A DNA stretch of 64,000 nucleotides from Actinopolyspora lacussalsi subsp. righensis (GCF_900116555.1 NZ_FPAT01000003.1:186001-250000), one strand, 5' to 3'; counted from the first letter of the stretch, positions 53,468-62,668 are shown. Notes: a model not told the origin generated them from the letters alone. Numbers and translations: made by a program.

Positions 53468-53989
53468 GAGTTCCTGCCCTTCCACCACTTCGAGTGGTCT
53501 CGTCTCGGTTCGATGGCGCCGTGCGGCGCTGTACTCACCCTGCACGAGAACGAACACACTGAGCGACAAGACAATTACAATATGTGTAAAAACGGTAACC
53601 ATGTGGACAATTCGCGAGAAGGTTCCCTGCGGTGGTGGCCGACAACATCGCGCGACTCCACCCGAACGAGCGAGAATCGAAGCAGGCAGACGTCATGAGA
53701 TAACGACTCGATTTCGCGTAAGCGCAGCGGATAGAGTCGTACGCGAAGCGCGACTACGATGTCCGTGATGGGTCGTTGTCGCTGCGCAGGTCGCTACCAA
53801 GCTACCCGCGGCAGGAAAACGAACAAGATTCAGACAACTGGGATCAACCACTCGGGATTATGATCGGCTTGCCATTCGATACCGTCTCGGCAACAGCTCC
53901 CGTGTGGGTTCTTCGTAAAGCAAGGGGAACCGTTAGTCTGCTTGGCGCGACACGACACGCGCCGTGAGCGCGCGCTCGGTGTCGCTCGA
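53468..53989. other. ssb to tRNA-Arg gap
   Basis: A 522-nt region without a supported gene. Around 53570-53600 it is AT-rich (ACAATTACAATATGTG), a fit for the ssb promoter region. No repeat of the tRNA end was seen here. Confidence 0.45.
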
Positions 53990-54063
53990 GCCCTCGTAGC
54001 TCAGACGGATAGAGCAAGAGACTTCTAATCTCTAGGTCGCAGGTTCGAATCCTGCCGGGGGCG
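53990..54063 (+). tRNA. tRNA-Arg (anticodon TCT)
   Basis: A 74-nt cloverleaf: acceptor GCCCTCG / CGGGGGC with one T-G pair, D-arm AGCTCAGACGGATAGAGC, anticodon stem AGAGA / TCTCT with loop CTTCTAA (anticodon TCT), T-loop TTCGAAT, discriminator G. CCA is not encoded. An integrase remnant follows within 250 nt on the other strand. Confidence 0.95.
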
Positions 54064-54637
54064 CCTAGCGAACCAGCCGGTTGACCTGCAACGGGGAACC
54101 GAATCCTCGGCGTAGCTTGGTCGTGCTGATCTGCCGTGCGTGGCAGATGTGGGACTTTCGTGGTGCGAGTTCCCACCGGACTCGCATCCCGCTCAGCTCA
54201 GTGCACCAATGTTGCACCGAGGGGTAACACCCACGTGAGTTGATCGCTGGGCCATCGTGATCGTGGTGTGGCCGAGCGCCTCGAATCGCCCGGACCGGGG
54301 CCGTTGCCGGCGAGGCCTCCCATCACGGCTGCGCCATGTCCGATGCCGATTACCGTCCCCCATTCGACAAGCCCCCGCGTGATCGCACTCAGTTCGATGT
54401 CAACAAGCACATCTCGTGTGAAGCGAAGCAACACAGTTCGCGAGTGCGACAGAATTCGGCCCGCTGCACAACGTTGACAGCACACGAAAGACGCCTCGAC
54501 CTCCGGCAGAGAGCCCGAAGGACGGAGCGTTTTCGTGGTTACAGCACCCAGTGATCGTGGCTGTCGGGTTAGTCGATCCCGCACTATTGGCCGAAAACTC
54601 GTGTGACCACCCATGGAAGGTGCCCTATCGTGTGGGC
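54064..54637. other. Degraded region downstream of tRNA-Arg
   Basis: A 574-nt stretch with no intact gene. It holds the integrase tail described separately. I did not find a second copy of the tRNA 3' end that would mark the far border of an element. Confidence 0.5.
54198..54290 (-). pseudogene. Remnant of a tyrosine-recombinase (phage-type integrase) gene
   Basis: On the minus strand one frame ends EALGHTTITMAQRSTHVGV, then about a dozen residues and a stop. The ALGHTTITMAQRSTHV stretch matches the helix of tyrosine recombinases with Gly-His and the region of the catalytic Tyr (normally TxxYxHV); here the Tyr position is Ser. The rest of the gene is not in frame. Its place beside a tRNA gene, pointing towards it, is the usual one for an integrated element. 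Confidence 0.6.
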
Positions 54638-55196
54638 GTGTCAGCGTTACTGTTCCCGGACCCTCCGCTCTCCGACGACGCCGTGGCATTGCGATCCTGG
54701 AGCACCTCCGACGCGCGGCAGTGGTTCGACGGCTTCTCCGACCCGTTGTGCCTGCACTTCTCCTGGCCGCTGGTGGAGCCGTTCGATCGCACACGTGCGG
54801 CAGAACCTGACCGGGTACGAGGAAATGCGGCTCCGCGGGGAGGCGGTCAACTTCGCCGTGGTCGAGGCCACCGACCACGAACTCGTCCTGGGAGGCGCCT
54901 CGGTCTACGAAGTCGCCCTCGACCAGGGGCGCGCGGCGGCCGGTTCCTGGCTCGCGCCCCATGCGCGGGGGCACGGCCTGGCCACGCGGACGCTGAACCT
55001 GTTGGTGGGTTGGGTATTCGACCACCTGGAGTTGGAACGCTTGGAACTGACCTGTGGTCCGGACAACATCGCCTCCCAGCGGGTGGCCGAGCGGTGCGGC
55101 TTCACACACGAGGGGGTGCTGCGCTCGCACCTCCCCTTTCGGGGCAGCCGCCGCGACAGCGTGCTGTTCAGTCTGTTGCCCGGTGAACGGCTGTAG
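54638..55196 (+). pseudogene. GNAT acetyltransferase with a frameshift
   Basis: The N-terminal part reads in one frame from GTG 54638 (SALLFPDPPLSDDAVALRSW, SDARQWFDGFSDPLCLHFSW) to about 54790. The rest continues in the next frame (HVRQNLTGYEEMRLRGEAV, SWLAPHARGHGLATRTLNLL, DNIASQRVAERCGFTHEG) to the stop at 55196. Together they make a full RimJ-type GNAT domain. One extra base near 54788-54796 explains the break. It may be a real mutation or a sequencing error; without it the gene would encode about 185 residues. Confidence 0.65.
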
Positions 55197-55309
55197 CCGG
55201 GGAGCAACCGGTTTTCCGGTGGGCGGCCGGTCGCTCCAATATGGGCCGGTGGCTCGGACCAGTCCCGAGCCCCGAGCACACCCGCTCCACGTTTGTCCCC
55301 GAGAGTCGA

Positions 55310-56362
55310 TCAGCACTCGGTCACACCGACCTCATCCGCACGACCGCCGGATGGTGTGCGGGCGGCGGTGACAGCCAGGACCCCGCAGCACAGGCCGAGT
55401 ACCGCCAACGGCACGAGCACGGAGAGCACCGGCACCACTTCCGTAATCCCGAAGGCGACGAACAGCGTCGCGTGTTCCAGCAGGAACAGCGCACCGACCA
55501 GCGCCAGCGCGGCCGACCAGGAGTTCGGAACACGCCCGGGGGAACGAAGTCGTACGACCAGAGTGAACACGGCGACCACTAGCAGGCCACAGACCCGCGG
55601 TCCCGCCACCACCACGGGCGGAACGAGCCATCCCAGCAGTACGAGAATCAAGGCGGCGAGAACCCCTATCGGCAACGCGAGCGACCACGGTTTCCGCGCG
55701 GGCTCGGGCGCGTCGCGGTGGAAACCGAGGAACACGCACACGACGGGCAGCCAGATTCCGACTCCCATGATCACACTGGTGAGAGGCGTGGCCGGGGTGT
55801 CGCCCGTGGGAATCATCGACAGCAGCGAAGGCAGCAGCGCGACACCCGAACAGAGCATGCCCGCACGGCGCTTCCCCAGCACCAGCAAGAGATACGCGGG
55901 CACCCACGCCAGGTTCGGCAGCAGGTTCAGGAAGATGTACCCACTGGACGGGAACAGCAGCGTGGTGGGGTCCGCGAACGCCGTGCCGCCCCGAAGCTGG
56001 ACGTGCACCAGGCTGCCCACCGAGACGACTGCCAGCACGGCGCGCACGAGCAGCGCGAGCAGCGCGATGGTGCGAACGGTGTCGCCCCGCACACGAGCCG
56101 CGCTCGGTGCTCCGACCCCGCCGAAGCGGGTTCGGACCGCGAGCCCCGCCACGGCGAGGAACTCACGCCAGTCCGGCCAGCCGTACTCACCACGCAGGTC
56201 CTCGTCATCGTCCCAGTCGTCCTGCTCGTCGTCCGCTCCTCCGCTGTGCCTCGCCGCATCGGCGAGCAGGAAGACGTCCACCATCTCCTCCTCGCGATCG
56301 GCGCGGTACCAGCTCGGCAGCAGCCGCAGCAGACGTCGGTAGCGCTGTTCCAGTCGCGTCAT
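55310..56362 (-). CDS. Multi-pass membrane protein paired with a PadR regulator
   Basis: A 350-residue protein. The N-terminus (LEQRYRRLLRLLPSWYRADR, then EEEMVDVFLLA) is the cytoplasmic helix common in membrane proteins encoded beside PadR genes. An Asp/Glu-rich segment follows (about 48-60), then about eight to nine transmembrane helices (from about 95 to 335). Its start overlaps the padR stop by 4 nt, so they are one coupled unit. Function unknown; transport or stress sensing are both possible. Confidence 0.82.
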   Translation of the reverse strand: MTRLEQRYRRLLRLLPSWYRADREEEMVDVFLLADAARHSGGADDEQDDWDDDEDLRGEYGWPDWREFLAVAGLAVRTRFGGVGAPSAARVRGDTVRTIALLALLVRAVLAVVSVGSLVHVQLRGGTAFADPTTLLFPSSGYIFLNLLPNLAWVPAYLLLVLGKRRAGMLCSGVALLPSLLSMIPTGDTPATPLTSVIMGVGIWLPVVCVFLGFHRDAPEPARKPWSLALPIGVLAALILVLLGWLVPPVVVAGPRVCGLLVVAVFTLVVRLRSPGRVPNSWSAALALVGALFLLEHATLFVAFGITEVVPVLSVLVPLAVLGLCCGVLAVTAARTPSGGRADEVGVTEC

Positions 56363-56709
56363 GCCGTACCACCCGATTCCGGCAGCAGTCCCCGGGTCCG
56401 CAACCGCTCGGTGGCCGCCCGCACGACCTCGGAGCGACGAGCGGTCTCACCGGCCAGTGTGGTCAGTCCGTTGTCGGTGATGCGGTAGTACCGACGCAAC
56501 CGGCCGTTGTGGACCCGCTCGCTGTCGAGCTCCGCGAGTCCGTCGGCGCACAACCGGTCGAGCACCCCGTAGAGGGTGCCCACCCGCAGCACGACCCGCT
56601 GCCGCGAGAGCTCGCTCACCGCACGCACGATCCCGTAGCCGTGCAAGGCTCCATCGGCCAGCACGGTCAGCACCAGGAACGACTGCTCGGACATGGCTCG
56701 CCGTGTCAT
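56359..56709 (-). CDS. PadR-family transcriptional regulator
   Basis: A 116-residue winged-helix regulator: SEQSFLVLTVLADGALHGYG, LRVGTLYGVLDRLCADGLAE and RRYYRITDNGLTTLAGE are PadR hallmarks. A short C-terminal dimerisation helix follows. ATG 56709 is used; ATG 56694 is a close alternative. It probably represses itself and the membrane-protein gene through the palindrome at 56719-56739, which lies just before the start. Confidence 0.9.
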   Translation of the reverse strand: MTRRAMSEQSFLVLTVLADGALHGYGIVRAVSELSRQRVVLRVGTLYGVLDRLCADGLAELDSERVHNGRLRRYYRITDNGLTTLAGETARRSEVVRAATERLRTRGLLPESGGTA

Positions 56710-56718
56710 GTGAACATC

Positions 56719-56739
56719 ATATATCGTAAACCGATATAT
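56719..56739. promoter_or_regulatory. Palindrome upstream of padR, candidate operator
   Basis: ATATATCG (56719-56726) and CGATATAT (56732-56739) are exact inverted repeats with a 5-nt spacer. This AT-rich island lies 10 nt before the padR ATG, overlapping where a -10 element would be. Alternating AT palindromes of this kind are seen upstream of PadR genes. Binding is inferred. Confidence 0.6.
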
Positions 56740-56906
56740 AGCGAACAGCGAAACCCCGCATTCACCGAGAGCAGGGAGGAAGCCGCACGCGAGCTCGCGG
56801 AGCGCGGACCAGAAACACGTCGAACGAAACGACGAACAACCGACACACCCGCCGCGCTTAGACTCGTGGCGCACGCACCAGCGGATAAGGTTTCGAGGAC
56901 CACGAC

Positions 56907-57407
56907 ATGAGCACGAGACACACGGTGATCGACTCACCGGTGGGTGAGCTGACCGTCGTGGCCGAGAACGAGCACCTGGTCGGGCTGCACTTCGAGGGCC
57001 GCGAGCACAAGAACCCGGCGACGACGCTCGGCCCCCGCGCCGATGGGGACTTCCGGCACACGGAACAGCAGCTGTGTGAGTACTTCGCGGGGGAACGCAC
57101 CCGGTTCGACCTTCCGCTGGCTTTCCACGGCGACGAGTTCGAACAGCGGGTCTGGCGGCTGATCGCCGAGATCGGCTACGGCGAGACGCGCAGCTACGGC
57201 GAACTGGCCCGCGAACTCGGCAATCCGGGCCTGTCCCGGGCCGTGGGAACCGCGACCGGACGCAATCCCATAGCGGTGATCGTGCCCTGCCACCGCGTGG
57301 TCGGCGCCGACGGCAGCCTGACCGGCTTCGGCGGCGGGCTGGACCGCAAGCGCTTTCTGCTGCGGCTGGAGGAACCGCCCGCCGAAGTGGCGGGCAGGTT
57401 GTTCTGA
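56907..57407 (+). CDS. ogt: Methylated-DNA--protein-cysteine methyltransferase
   Basis: A 166-residue suicide repair enzyme that removes methyl groups from O6-methylguanine. The acceptor Cys is in AVIVPCHRVVG (about 128). GLSRAVGTATGRNP and the helix-turn-helix segment GETRSYGELARELG precede it. The length is normal. It is divergent from padR with about 200 nt between. No ada or alkA partner lies nearby. Confidence 0.95.
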   Translation: MSTRHTVIDSPVGELTVVAENEHLVGLHFEGREHKNPATTLGPRADGDFRHTEQQLCEYFAGERTRFDLPLAFHGDEFEQRVWRLIAEIGYGETRSYGELARELGNPGLSRAVGTATGRNPIAVIVPCHRVVGADGSLTGFGGGLDRKRFLLRLEEPPAEVAGRLF

Positions 57408-57470
57408 GGCGGACTCTTCCGATGAATCCCGTCGGGAAGCTGATACCCGACCGGGAACCAGCCCGCCCCG

Positions 57471-57496
57471 ATAAAACCAAAGCCTTCGCGGGCTTT
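57471..57496 (-). terminator. Hairpin with T-rich tail after the GNAT gene
   Basis: On the minus strand AAAGCC and GGCTTT pair around a 6-nt loop and are followed by GGTTTTAT. This is one of few candidates here with a T tract. It lies 11 nt after the stop at 57507. Confidence 0.6.
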
Positions 57497-57506
57497 CCCG
57501 AATCCC

Positions 57507-58256
57507 TCAGCCGAGGAGCCGCACCGAGCTGACGTCGGCGACCCGGCGGTAGCCCAGCCGCTCGTAGACGTCGATCGCCCGAGCGTTGTCCACGGTCACC
57601 CCCAGCGCGACCTCGCCGAACTCGTCGAGCAGTGCGCGGGTCATCGCGGCGGTCAGATCGCTTCCCAAGCCGCGACCACCGTAGGCCGGATCGACGGTGA
57701 TCTTGGCGAGGAAGCCGACGCCGTTGATACTCCGATCGGCGCCGCAGGCGACGAGCCGGTCACCGTCGCGGATGCCGAACCACCGGCGAATGCCCGAGGC
57801 GCGAGGGTTCGCCCCGGTGGCCGGATGTCCCTCCCGCAGCAACCGCTCGACCCGCTCGCTCTCGCCGTTCGGCAGCACCTCGACCGCCGACTCGCCGTGC
57901 CGCCGCTCGGGCGCGACTTCGGCCGTGAGGAAGTACCAGTCCTCCAGCCGGGAGACGGACAGCCGCTCGTCGCCGTCCTCGCCCGACAGCAGCGGCAGCC
58001 GAACGGAGTCGACCGAGTCGAGCAGTCCCGCCTTCCGGAGTTCGACGAGCAGTTCGAGGGCCGCGCGCGGTCGGCCGCGCAGCGAGAGCGAACCGGGCTG
58101 CCACGGAATGCGGGTGAACCAGGCGACGGCATCATCGGTCGCGTAACCGACCGTTTCCTCGGCCACGGTCATGCGGGTGTAGGTGTCGGCACCGGCCACG
58201 GTGAGCAGTTCGGCTGCTCCGGTGAGGTGGCGGACCGTCGCCGCGGACGATGTCAT
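57507..58256 (-). CDS. GNAT family N-acetyltransferase
   Basis: A 249-residue protein. The C-terminal GNAT domain (about 130-249) has the acetyl-CoA loop ITVDPAYGGRGLGSDLTAAM and VTVDNARAIDVYERLGYRRV. The N-terminal half (about 1-125) has an independent region starting VRHLTGAAELLTVAGADTYTR. ATG 58256 removes a low-complexity extension. The substrate is unknown. It converges with ogt. Confidence 0.88.
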   Translation of the reverse strand: MTSSAATVRHLTGAAELLTVAGADTYTRMTVAEETVGYATDDAVAWFTRIPWQPGSLSLRGRPRAALELLVELRKAGLLDSVDSVRLPLLSGEDGDERLSVSRLEDWYFLTAEVAPERRHGESAVEVLPNGESERVERLLREGHPATGANPRASGIRRWFGIRDGDRLVACGADRSINGVGFLAKITVDPAYGGRGLGSDLTAAMTRALLDEFGEVALGVTVDNARAIDVYERLGYRRVADVSSVRLLG

Positions 58257-58388
58257 GCCGACGATCCTGACAGAGCCGCACGGCCGCCGTGCGAGCGTGT
58301 CCGAAAGACGCCGGAAGCTCCGGAAGACCGGAGACTCCAGAAACTCCGTAGGCTTCAGAAACACCGCGGATCGCGGGAGACCGGAAAC

Positions 58389-59090
58389 TCACGGGGCGCC
58401 GCGCCCGCTCGCCCACTGATACCGGTGCTCGGGTCTGCCCGCCGAGCCGTACCGCAGGTGCAGCGTGATCCTGCCGGTGGTGGCGAAGTGATCGAGGTAG
58501 CGTCGGGCGCTGACCCGGGACAGGCCCGCGTTGTTGGCGACCTCGGAGGCGGACAGGTCGGTCGCGGCCGAGCGCAGCGTGTCGAGCACCAGGCGCGCGG
58601 TGACCGCGGAGAGCCCCTTGGGCAACTCCTCGGGAACGGTTTTCCGGGGTTCGGAGGCCCGCAGCTTGCCGTATACCCGGTCCACGTCGGCCTGCTCGGC
58701 CTCGTCGACCGCATCGAGTTCGTGCTGGGCCTCGGCGTAGCCGTTCAGCCGTTCCCGCAGCTCCCGGAACGGGAAGGGTTTGAGCAGGTAGTGCACCGCC
58801 CCGCCCTGCATGGCGGCCTTGACCGTCTCCACGTCCCGCACCGCGGTGATCACCAGGACGTCGAGCGGGTGGGCGTTGCCCCGCAGCCGCTGCAACACCC
58901 GCACCCCGGATTCGTCCGGCAGGTACAGGTCCAGCAGCACCAGGTCCGGAAGCAGCCGTTCGCTCATGGTCAGTGCCTCGTGGGCGGTGTGGGCCACGCC
59001 CACCGCCTCGAATCCGGCCATGCTCTCGACCAGTTTGCGGTGGTTGTCCGCGACCCGGACGTCGTCGTCGACCACGAGAACTCGGATCAT
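58389..59090 (-). CDS. CitB/DpiA-type response regulator
   Basis: A 233-residue regulator. The receiver domain has acidic DDD at 8-10, phospho-acceptor Asp54 in LVLLDLYLPDESG, and Lys104 in YLLKPFPFRELRERL. The C-terminal helix-turn-helix (about 160-215) contains LSASEVANNAGLSRVSARRYL. Its ATG overlaps the kinase stop by 4 nt. With the divergent tct genes it is expected to activate tricarboxylate uptake. Confidence 0.93.
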   Translation of the reverse strand: MIRVLVVDDDVRVADNHRKLVESMAGFEAVGVAHTAHEALTMSERLLPDLVLLDLYLPDESGVRVLQRLRGNAHPLDVLVITAVRDVETVKAAMQGGAVHYLLKPFPFRELRERLNGYAEAQHELDAVDEAEQADVDRVYGKLRASEPRKTVPEELPKGLSAVTARLVLDTLRSAATDLSASEVANNAGLSRVSARRYLDHFATTGRITLHLRYGSAGRPEHRYQWASGRGAP

Positions 59091-60805
59091 CGGGGGCTCC
59101 AGTGGGAGGACTGACGACCGGTCCGGGTCGGTTGCCGGTGATTTTCGGGGGCTCCGCCCGGCTCCCCCGTTTCGACGACGTCACCCACCACCGGCAGCGA
59201 CGCGGTGAAGACCGCGCCGTCGTCGTTGTCGGCGCGCACCCAACCTCCCCGGTTTCGGCAGGTCTGTCGGACCAGGGCCAGCCCCAGCCCACCGGTGCCG
59301 CCCTGTTGGGCCACCTTGGTGGTGAAGCCCGCGCGGAACACCTCGTCGGCCAGTTCGGGGGCGATGCCCGCACCGGAGTCGCCGACCTCGATGCGGGTGA
59401 CGGCGACACCGTCCGTTTCCTCCGACAGCAGCGACACCCGTACCCGCCCGGATCCCGCCAGTGACTCCAACGCGTTGTCGATGAGGTTGCCCACCACCAG
59501 TATCAGGTCGTCCCTGGCCGTGGTGGAGGGCAGGGCATCCAGGTCGGTGTCGGTGCCGAGCACGAACTCCGCTCCCCGCTCTGCGGCGGCGGCCGATTTC
59601 GCCAGCAGCAGGGCCGCGACGGCGGCGTCGCGCACCCGGGTGGTGAGGTCCTCGGTGAATCGCCCGTGGGAGGCGCTGAGCTCGTCGACGAAACTGCGCG
59701 CCTGCTCGTACTCGCCGAGTTCGAGCAGGCCGGAAATGGTGTGGATGCGGTTGGAGAACTCGTGCGCCTGGGCCCGGAGCGCGTCGGTGGTGGTCCGCGC
59801 CCCGTCGAGCTCCTGGGCGAGCTGGTCGAGCTGGGTGCGGTCGCGCAGGGTGACCACCGAGCCACCCTCGGTGCTGTCCAGCCGAACCGGCATCCGGTTC
59901 AGCGCCAGTACCCTGCCCCGCCGCAGCACGATCTGATCGGTGCCGTCGGCCTGCCCGGCCAGTACCTCGTGCAACCGCTCCGGCAGTTCGAGCTCGTCGA
60001 GGTATCGCCCCTCCGCGTCCGGTGGCAGCCCGAGCAACCGGTGTGCCTCGTCGTTGACCAGGGTGATCCTTCCGGAGGGATCGAAGGCGACAACCCCCTC
60101 CTTGAGGGCGTGCAGCATGGCCATGCGGTGTTCGACCAGGCTGCCGATCTCGTCCGCGGCCATGCCGAAGGTCATCCGGCGCATCCTGCGGAACACGAGA
60201 TAGGTGCCGAGCCCACCCAGCACCACCAGCGTCAGCACGGTTCCCAGCAGTTCGGGAAGGCTCTGCGAGACCTCCTCGCTGACCGTCGAGACGGGCACTC
60301 CGACGGAGACGACGCCGATCACCGTTCCCGACTCGTCGAGCACCGGCACCTTGGCCCGCATGGAACGTCCGGTGGTGCCGGTCTGGATCCCGGTCCAGAC
60401 GTTGCCCGCCAGCGCCGGGGCGGCGTCGGTGGAAAGTTGGTGGCCGATGCGCTCGGGTTCGGGGTGCGAGTAGCGGATCTGGCGCCTGTTGGCGACGACG
60501 ATGAAGGAGGCGCCGGTGGCCCGGCGGATTCGTTCGGCGAGCGGCGCGATGGTGTTCTCGGGGTGCGGATCGTCGAAGGCGTCGCGCACCGTGTGCAGCG
60601 TGGCGACCGACTCGGCGATGGCCAGCACGCGCTGCGCGTACTGCTCGTCGAGCTCTGCGCGGGTGTTGCGCCACCAGAACAAGCCGCTGGCCACGAGCGC
60701 GAGCACGACCAGCACCAGCTGCAGCGCGAAGAACTGGCCCGCCAGCGGCCAGCGGCGCGCGGGCCCGCGGTCGCGCGTGGTGTTGCCCTCGGCGATGACG
60801 TCCAC
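59087..60805 (-). CDS. CitA/DcuS-type sensor histidine kinase
   Basis: A 572-residue membrane kinase. Helix 1 is at about 22-42 (FFALQLVLVVLALVASGLFW). A periplasmic single-Cache/PAS domain follows (about 45-180) with RRQIRYSHPEPERIG and GTTGRSMRAKVPV. Helix 2 is at about 190-210, then a cytoplasmic PAS. The phospho-acceptor His is in AQAHEFSNRIHTISGL (about 347), and the ATPase has GNLIDNALES, GDSGAGI and GTGGLGLAL. GTG 60805 is the working start, with GGAGGG very close. It should sense a di- or tricarboxylate. Confidence 0.9.
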   Translation of the reverse strand: MDVIAEGNTTRDRGPARRWPLAGQFFALQLVLVVLALVASGLFWWRNTRAELDEQYAQRVLAIAESVATLHTVRDAFDDPHPENTIAPLAERIRRATGASFIVVANRRQIRYSHPEPERIGHQLSTDAAPALAGNVWTGIQTGTTGRSMRAKVPVLDESGTVIGVVSVGVPVSTVSEEVSQSLPELLGTVLTLVVLGGLGTYLVFRRMRRMTFGMAADEIGSLVEHRMAMLHALKEGVVAFDPSGRITLVNDEAHRLLGLPPDAEGRYLDELELPERLHEVLAGQADGTDQIVLRRGRVLALNRMPVRLDSTEGGSVVTLRDRTQLDQLAQELDGARTTTDALRAQAHEFSNRIHTISGLLELGEYEQARSFVDELSASHGRFTEDLTTRVRDAAVAALLLAKSAAAAERGAEFVLGTDTDLDALPSTTARDDLILVVGNLIDNALESLAGSGRVRVSLLSEETDGVAVTRIEVGDSGAGIAPELADEVFRAGFTTKVAQQGGTGGLGLALVRQTCRNRGGWVRADNDDGAVFTASLPVVGDVVETGEPGGAPENHRQPTRTGRQSSHWSPR

Positions 60806-61106
60806 CCCTCCGGCTGTCGACGACCGTACGACGGTAACGGCAGCGCAGTGCGCCGGAAAACCACAGCGGGGAGGTGGCCGGGAAATCGGGCGGTCCCGTG
60901 ACCACAACGACCATTACTGCGTTTATGAACACCACATTTCCACCGAACGGGTGTGACCCACATCCTGTGATCCACGACTCGTAACGTGCTGTTCATCCGG
61001 CGGTATCGCCGTACACGGGTTCCGCGCCGGTGCGCCCGGCCGCGAGAACCGGGACAGCGGGACGCGGAGTCGACGTGAACGATCCGGATTTCGCAGGGAA
61101 GAAACC
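60806..61106. promoter_or_regulatory. Divergent control region of the citAB-like and tct operons
   Basis: A 301-nt region between the kinase and tctC starts. It contains the direct repeats at 60952-60975 and a purine-rich AGGGAAGAA just before tctC. No gene is seen in it. Confidence 0.6.
60952..60975 (+). promoter_or_regulatory. Two 10-bp direct repeats, candidate response-regulator sites
   Basis: TGTGACCCAC (60952-60961) and TGTGATCCAC (60966-60975) differ in one base and start 14 nt apart. They lie in the divergent region between the two-component genes and tctC. Binding by the CitB-type regulator is inference. Confidence 0.4.
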
Positions 61107-62096
61107 ATGACAGGACGACTGATCCTGCGCGTGACCGCCGCGGTCCTGGGCGTGGTCGTCGTGGGGGCGGGCCTGACCGACGCCCACACGAAGGCCTCCG
61201 GTGGGAAAGACCCCCGGGACAAGCTGCAGCTGATGGCCCCCGCCGATCCGGGCGGAGGCTGGGACACCGTGGCCAGGGAGATCCAGAGCTCGGTGGACGC
61301 CCACGGTCTCTCGCGCGCCACCGAGGTTCTCAACGTGCCCGGCGCCGGCGGCACCATCGGGCTCTCCCGGTTGGCGAACCAGTCCGGCAAGGGCAACAAG
61401 CTGATGATGAGCGGGGCGGTGATGACCGGCGCGGTCCAGACCACCGACTCCGCCACGACGCTGGACGACGTCACCCCGATCGCGCGACTGGCCGACGACT
61501 ACGAGGTCGTGGTGGTGCCGAAGGACTCGCCGTTCCGCACGGTGGAGGACCTCATGTCGGCCTGGCGAGCCGAGCCGCGCTCGGTCGCGATCGGCGGCGG
61601 TTCGGCGGGCGGTACGGACCACCTGTTCGCGGGGATGCTGCTGCGCGCCGCCGGGATGAAGACCTCCGAACTCAACTATATCGCCTACGCGGGCGGCGGT
61701 GAGGTCGTCACGGGGCTGCTCGACGGCGGACTCGACGTCGGGGTCTCCAGCTACGCGGAGTTCGCCGGGCAGATCGAGGCGGGCAAACTGCGTGCGCTCG
61801 GGGTATCCGCCAAGCGCCCCTTGGAAGGGGTCGACATTCCGACCTTCGTCGAACAGGACGTGGACGCCTCGTTGGCCAACTGGCGCGGAGTCGTCGCCCC
61901 GCCGGAGCTGTCGGATGCCCAACGCGCGGAGCTGGAAAAGATCGTCACAACCGTGCACGGGAGCGAGCAGTGGCAGGACGCGGTGGAACGCAACGGCTGG
62001 AAGGACACCTTCCAGACCGGTGAGGAGTTCCGGTCCTTCCTGGAGTCCGAGACGGCGCGCATCAAACGAATCAGCGAGGAGCTGGGCCTGTCATGA
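61107..62096 (+). CDS. tctC: Tripartite tricarboxylate transporter substrate-binding protein TctC
   Basis: A 329-residue extracytoplasmic solute receptor. A signal sequence (residues 1 to about 26, RLILRVTAAVLGVVVVGAG) precedes the binding fold: APADPGGGWDTVAREIQ, NVPGAGGTIGLSRL, and AIGGGSAGGTDHLFAGML. No lipobox Cys is present, so it may be released or held by an uncleaved anchor. AGGGAAG lies upstream of ATG. It overlaps tctB by 4 nt. Substrates of the family include citrate and other carboxylates. Confidence 0.94.
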   Translation: MTGRLILRVTAAVLGVVVVGAGLTDAHTKASGGKDPRDKLQLMAPADPGGGWDTVAREIQSSVDAHGLSRATEVLNVPGAGGTIGLSRLANQSGKGNKLMMSGAVMTGAVQTTDSATTLDDVTPIARLADDYEVVVVPKDSPFRTVEDLMSAWRAEPRSVAIGGGSAGGTDHLFAGMLLRAAGMKTSELNYIAYAGGGEVVTGLLDGGLDVGVSSYAEFAGQIEAGKLRALGVSAKRPLEGVDIPTFVEQDVDASLANWRGVVAPPELSDAQRAELEKIVTTVHGSEQWQDAVERNGWKDTFQTGEEFRSFLESETARIKRISEELGLS

Positions 62097-62668
62097 CCAC
62101 ATTCGTGCAACGAACCGCTTCGCGGCAGCGGGGCGGCGCGAGCGCTTCCGGTTCGTTCTGGACCGGGCGCAGTGAACTGTTCGTGGGCGTACTGGTCGGC
62201 GCGATCGGTGGTTTCCTGCTGCTGCGGACCGCGATGATGGACGTGCCCTCCTCGGTCAGCTTCCTCGGCCCCCGGTTCTTCCCGGCGGTGGTCGGCACGC
62301 TGCTGGTGGTGTTGGGGGTTTCGCTGGCCGTGCGGGTGGCGCTGCCCGGACGTCGCGCCTCCGTCACGGACACGACCGCGACGGAGGAGCAGACCGCCGC
62401 GGAAGCCGACGCGGCCGGAGCGCGCAGCGACTGGAAACCGTTGCTGCTGACCGCGGGAACCCTCGTGGCGCATCTGGCGCTGCTGCGAACCGCGGGGTGG
62501 ATCGTGGCGGGAGCCCTGCTGTTCTGGGGTGTCTCCTGCGCGTTGGGAAGCAAGCACAAACTGCGTGACCTGGGGATATCGGTGATCGTTTCGTCCGCCG
62601 TGCAACTGGCGTTCTCAGCCGGGCTGGAGCTGTCCCTGCCCTCCGGGCTGCTGCTGGAGGTGCTGTGA
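62093..62668 (+). CDS. tctB: Tripartite tricarboxylate transporter small subunit TctB
   Basis: A 191-residue membrane protein with four predicted helices: [50 protein letters not shown] with [10 protein letters not shown], and the last near 165-185. A Ala/Glu-rich loop lies between helices 2 and 3. ATG overlaps the tctC stop, and its own stop overlaps tctA as TGATG. It is the weakly conserved partner of TctA. Confidence 0.92.
   Translation: MTTFVQRTASRQRGGASASGSFWTGRSELFVGVLVGAIGGFLLLRTAMMDVPSSVSFLGPRFFPAVVGTLLVVLGVSLAVRVALPGRRASVTDTTATEEQTAAEADAAGARSDWKPLLLTAGTLVAHLALLRTAGWIVAGALLFWGVSCALGSKHKLRDLGISVIVSSAVQLAFSAGLELSLPSGLLLEVL

Noticed and set aside
54198-55316. Long minus-strand open frame of about 370 codons over the acetyltransferase region
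   Set aside because: It is Arg/Gly/Pro-rich with no domain, lies opposite clear GNAT motifs, and the integrase-like tail is in a different frame.
58257-58388. Short CCGGAAG / CCGGAGA-type repetitive stretch before the GNAT gene
   Set aside because: Simple-sequence drift of irregular units; no clear element or gene.
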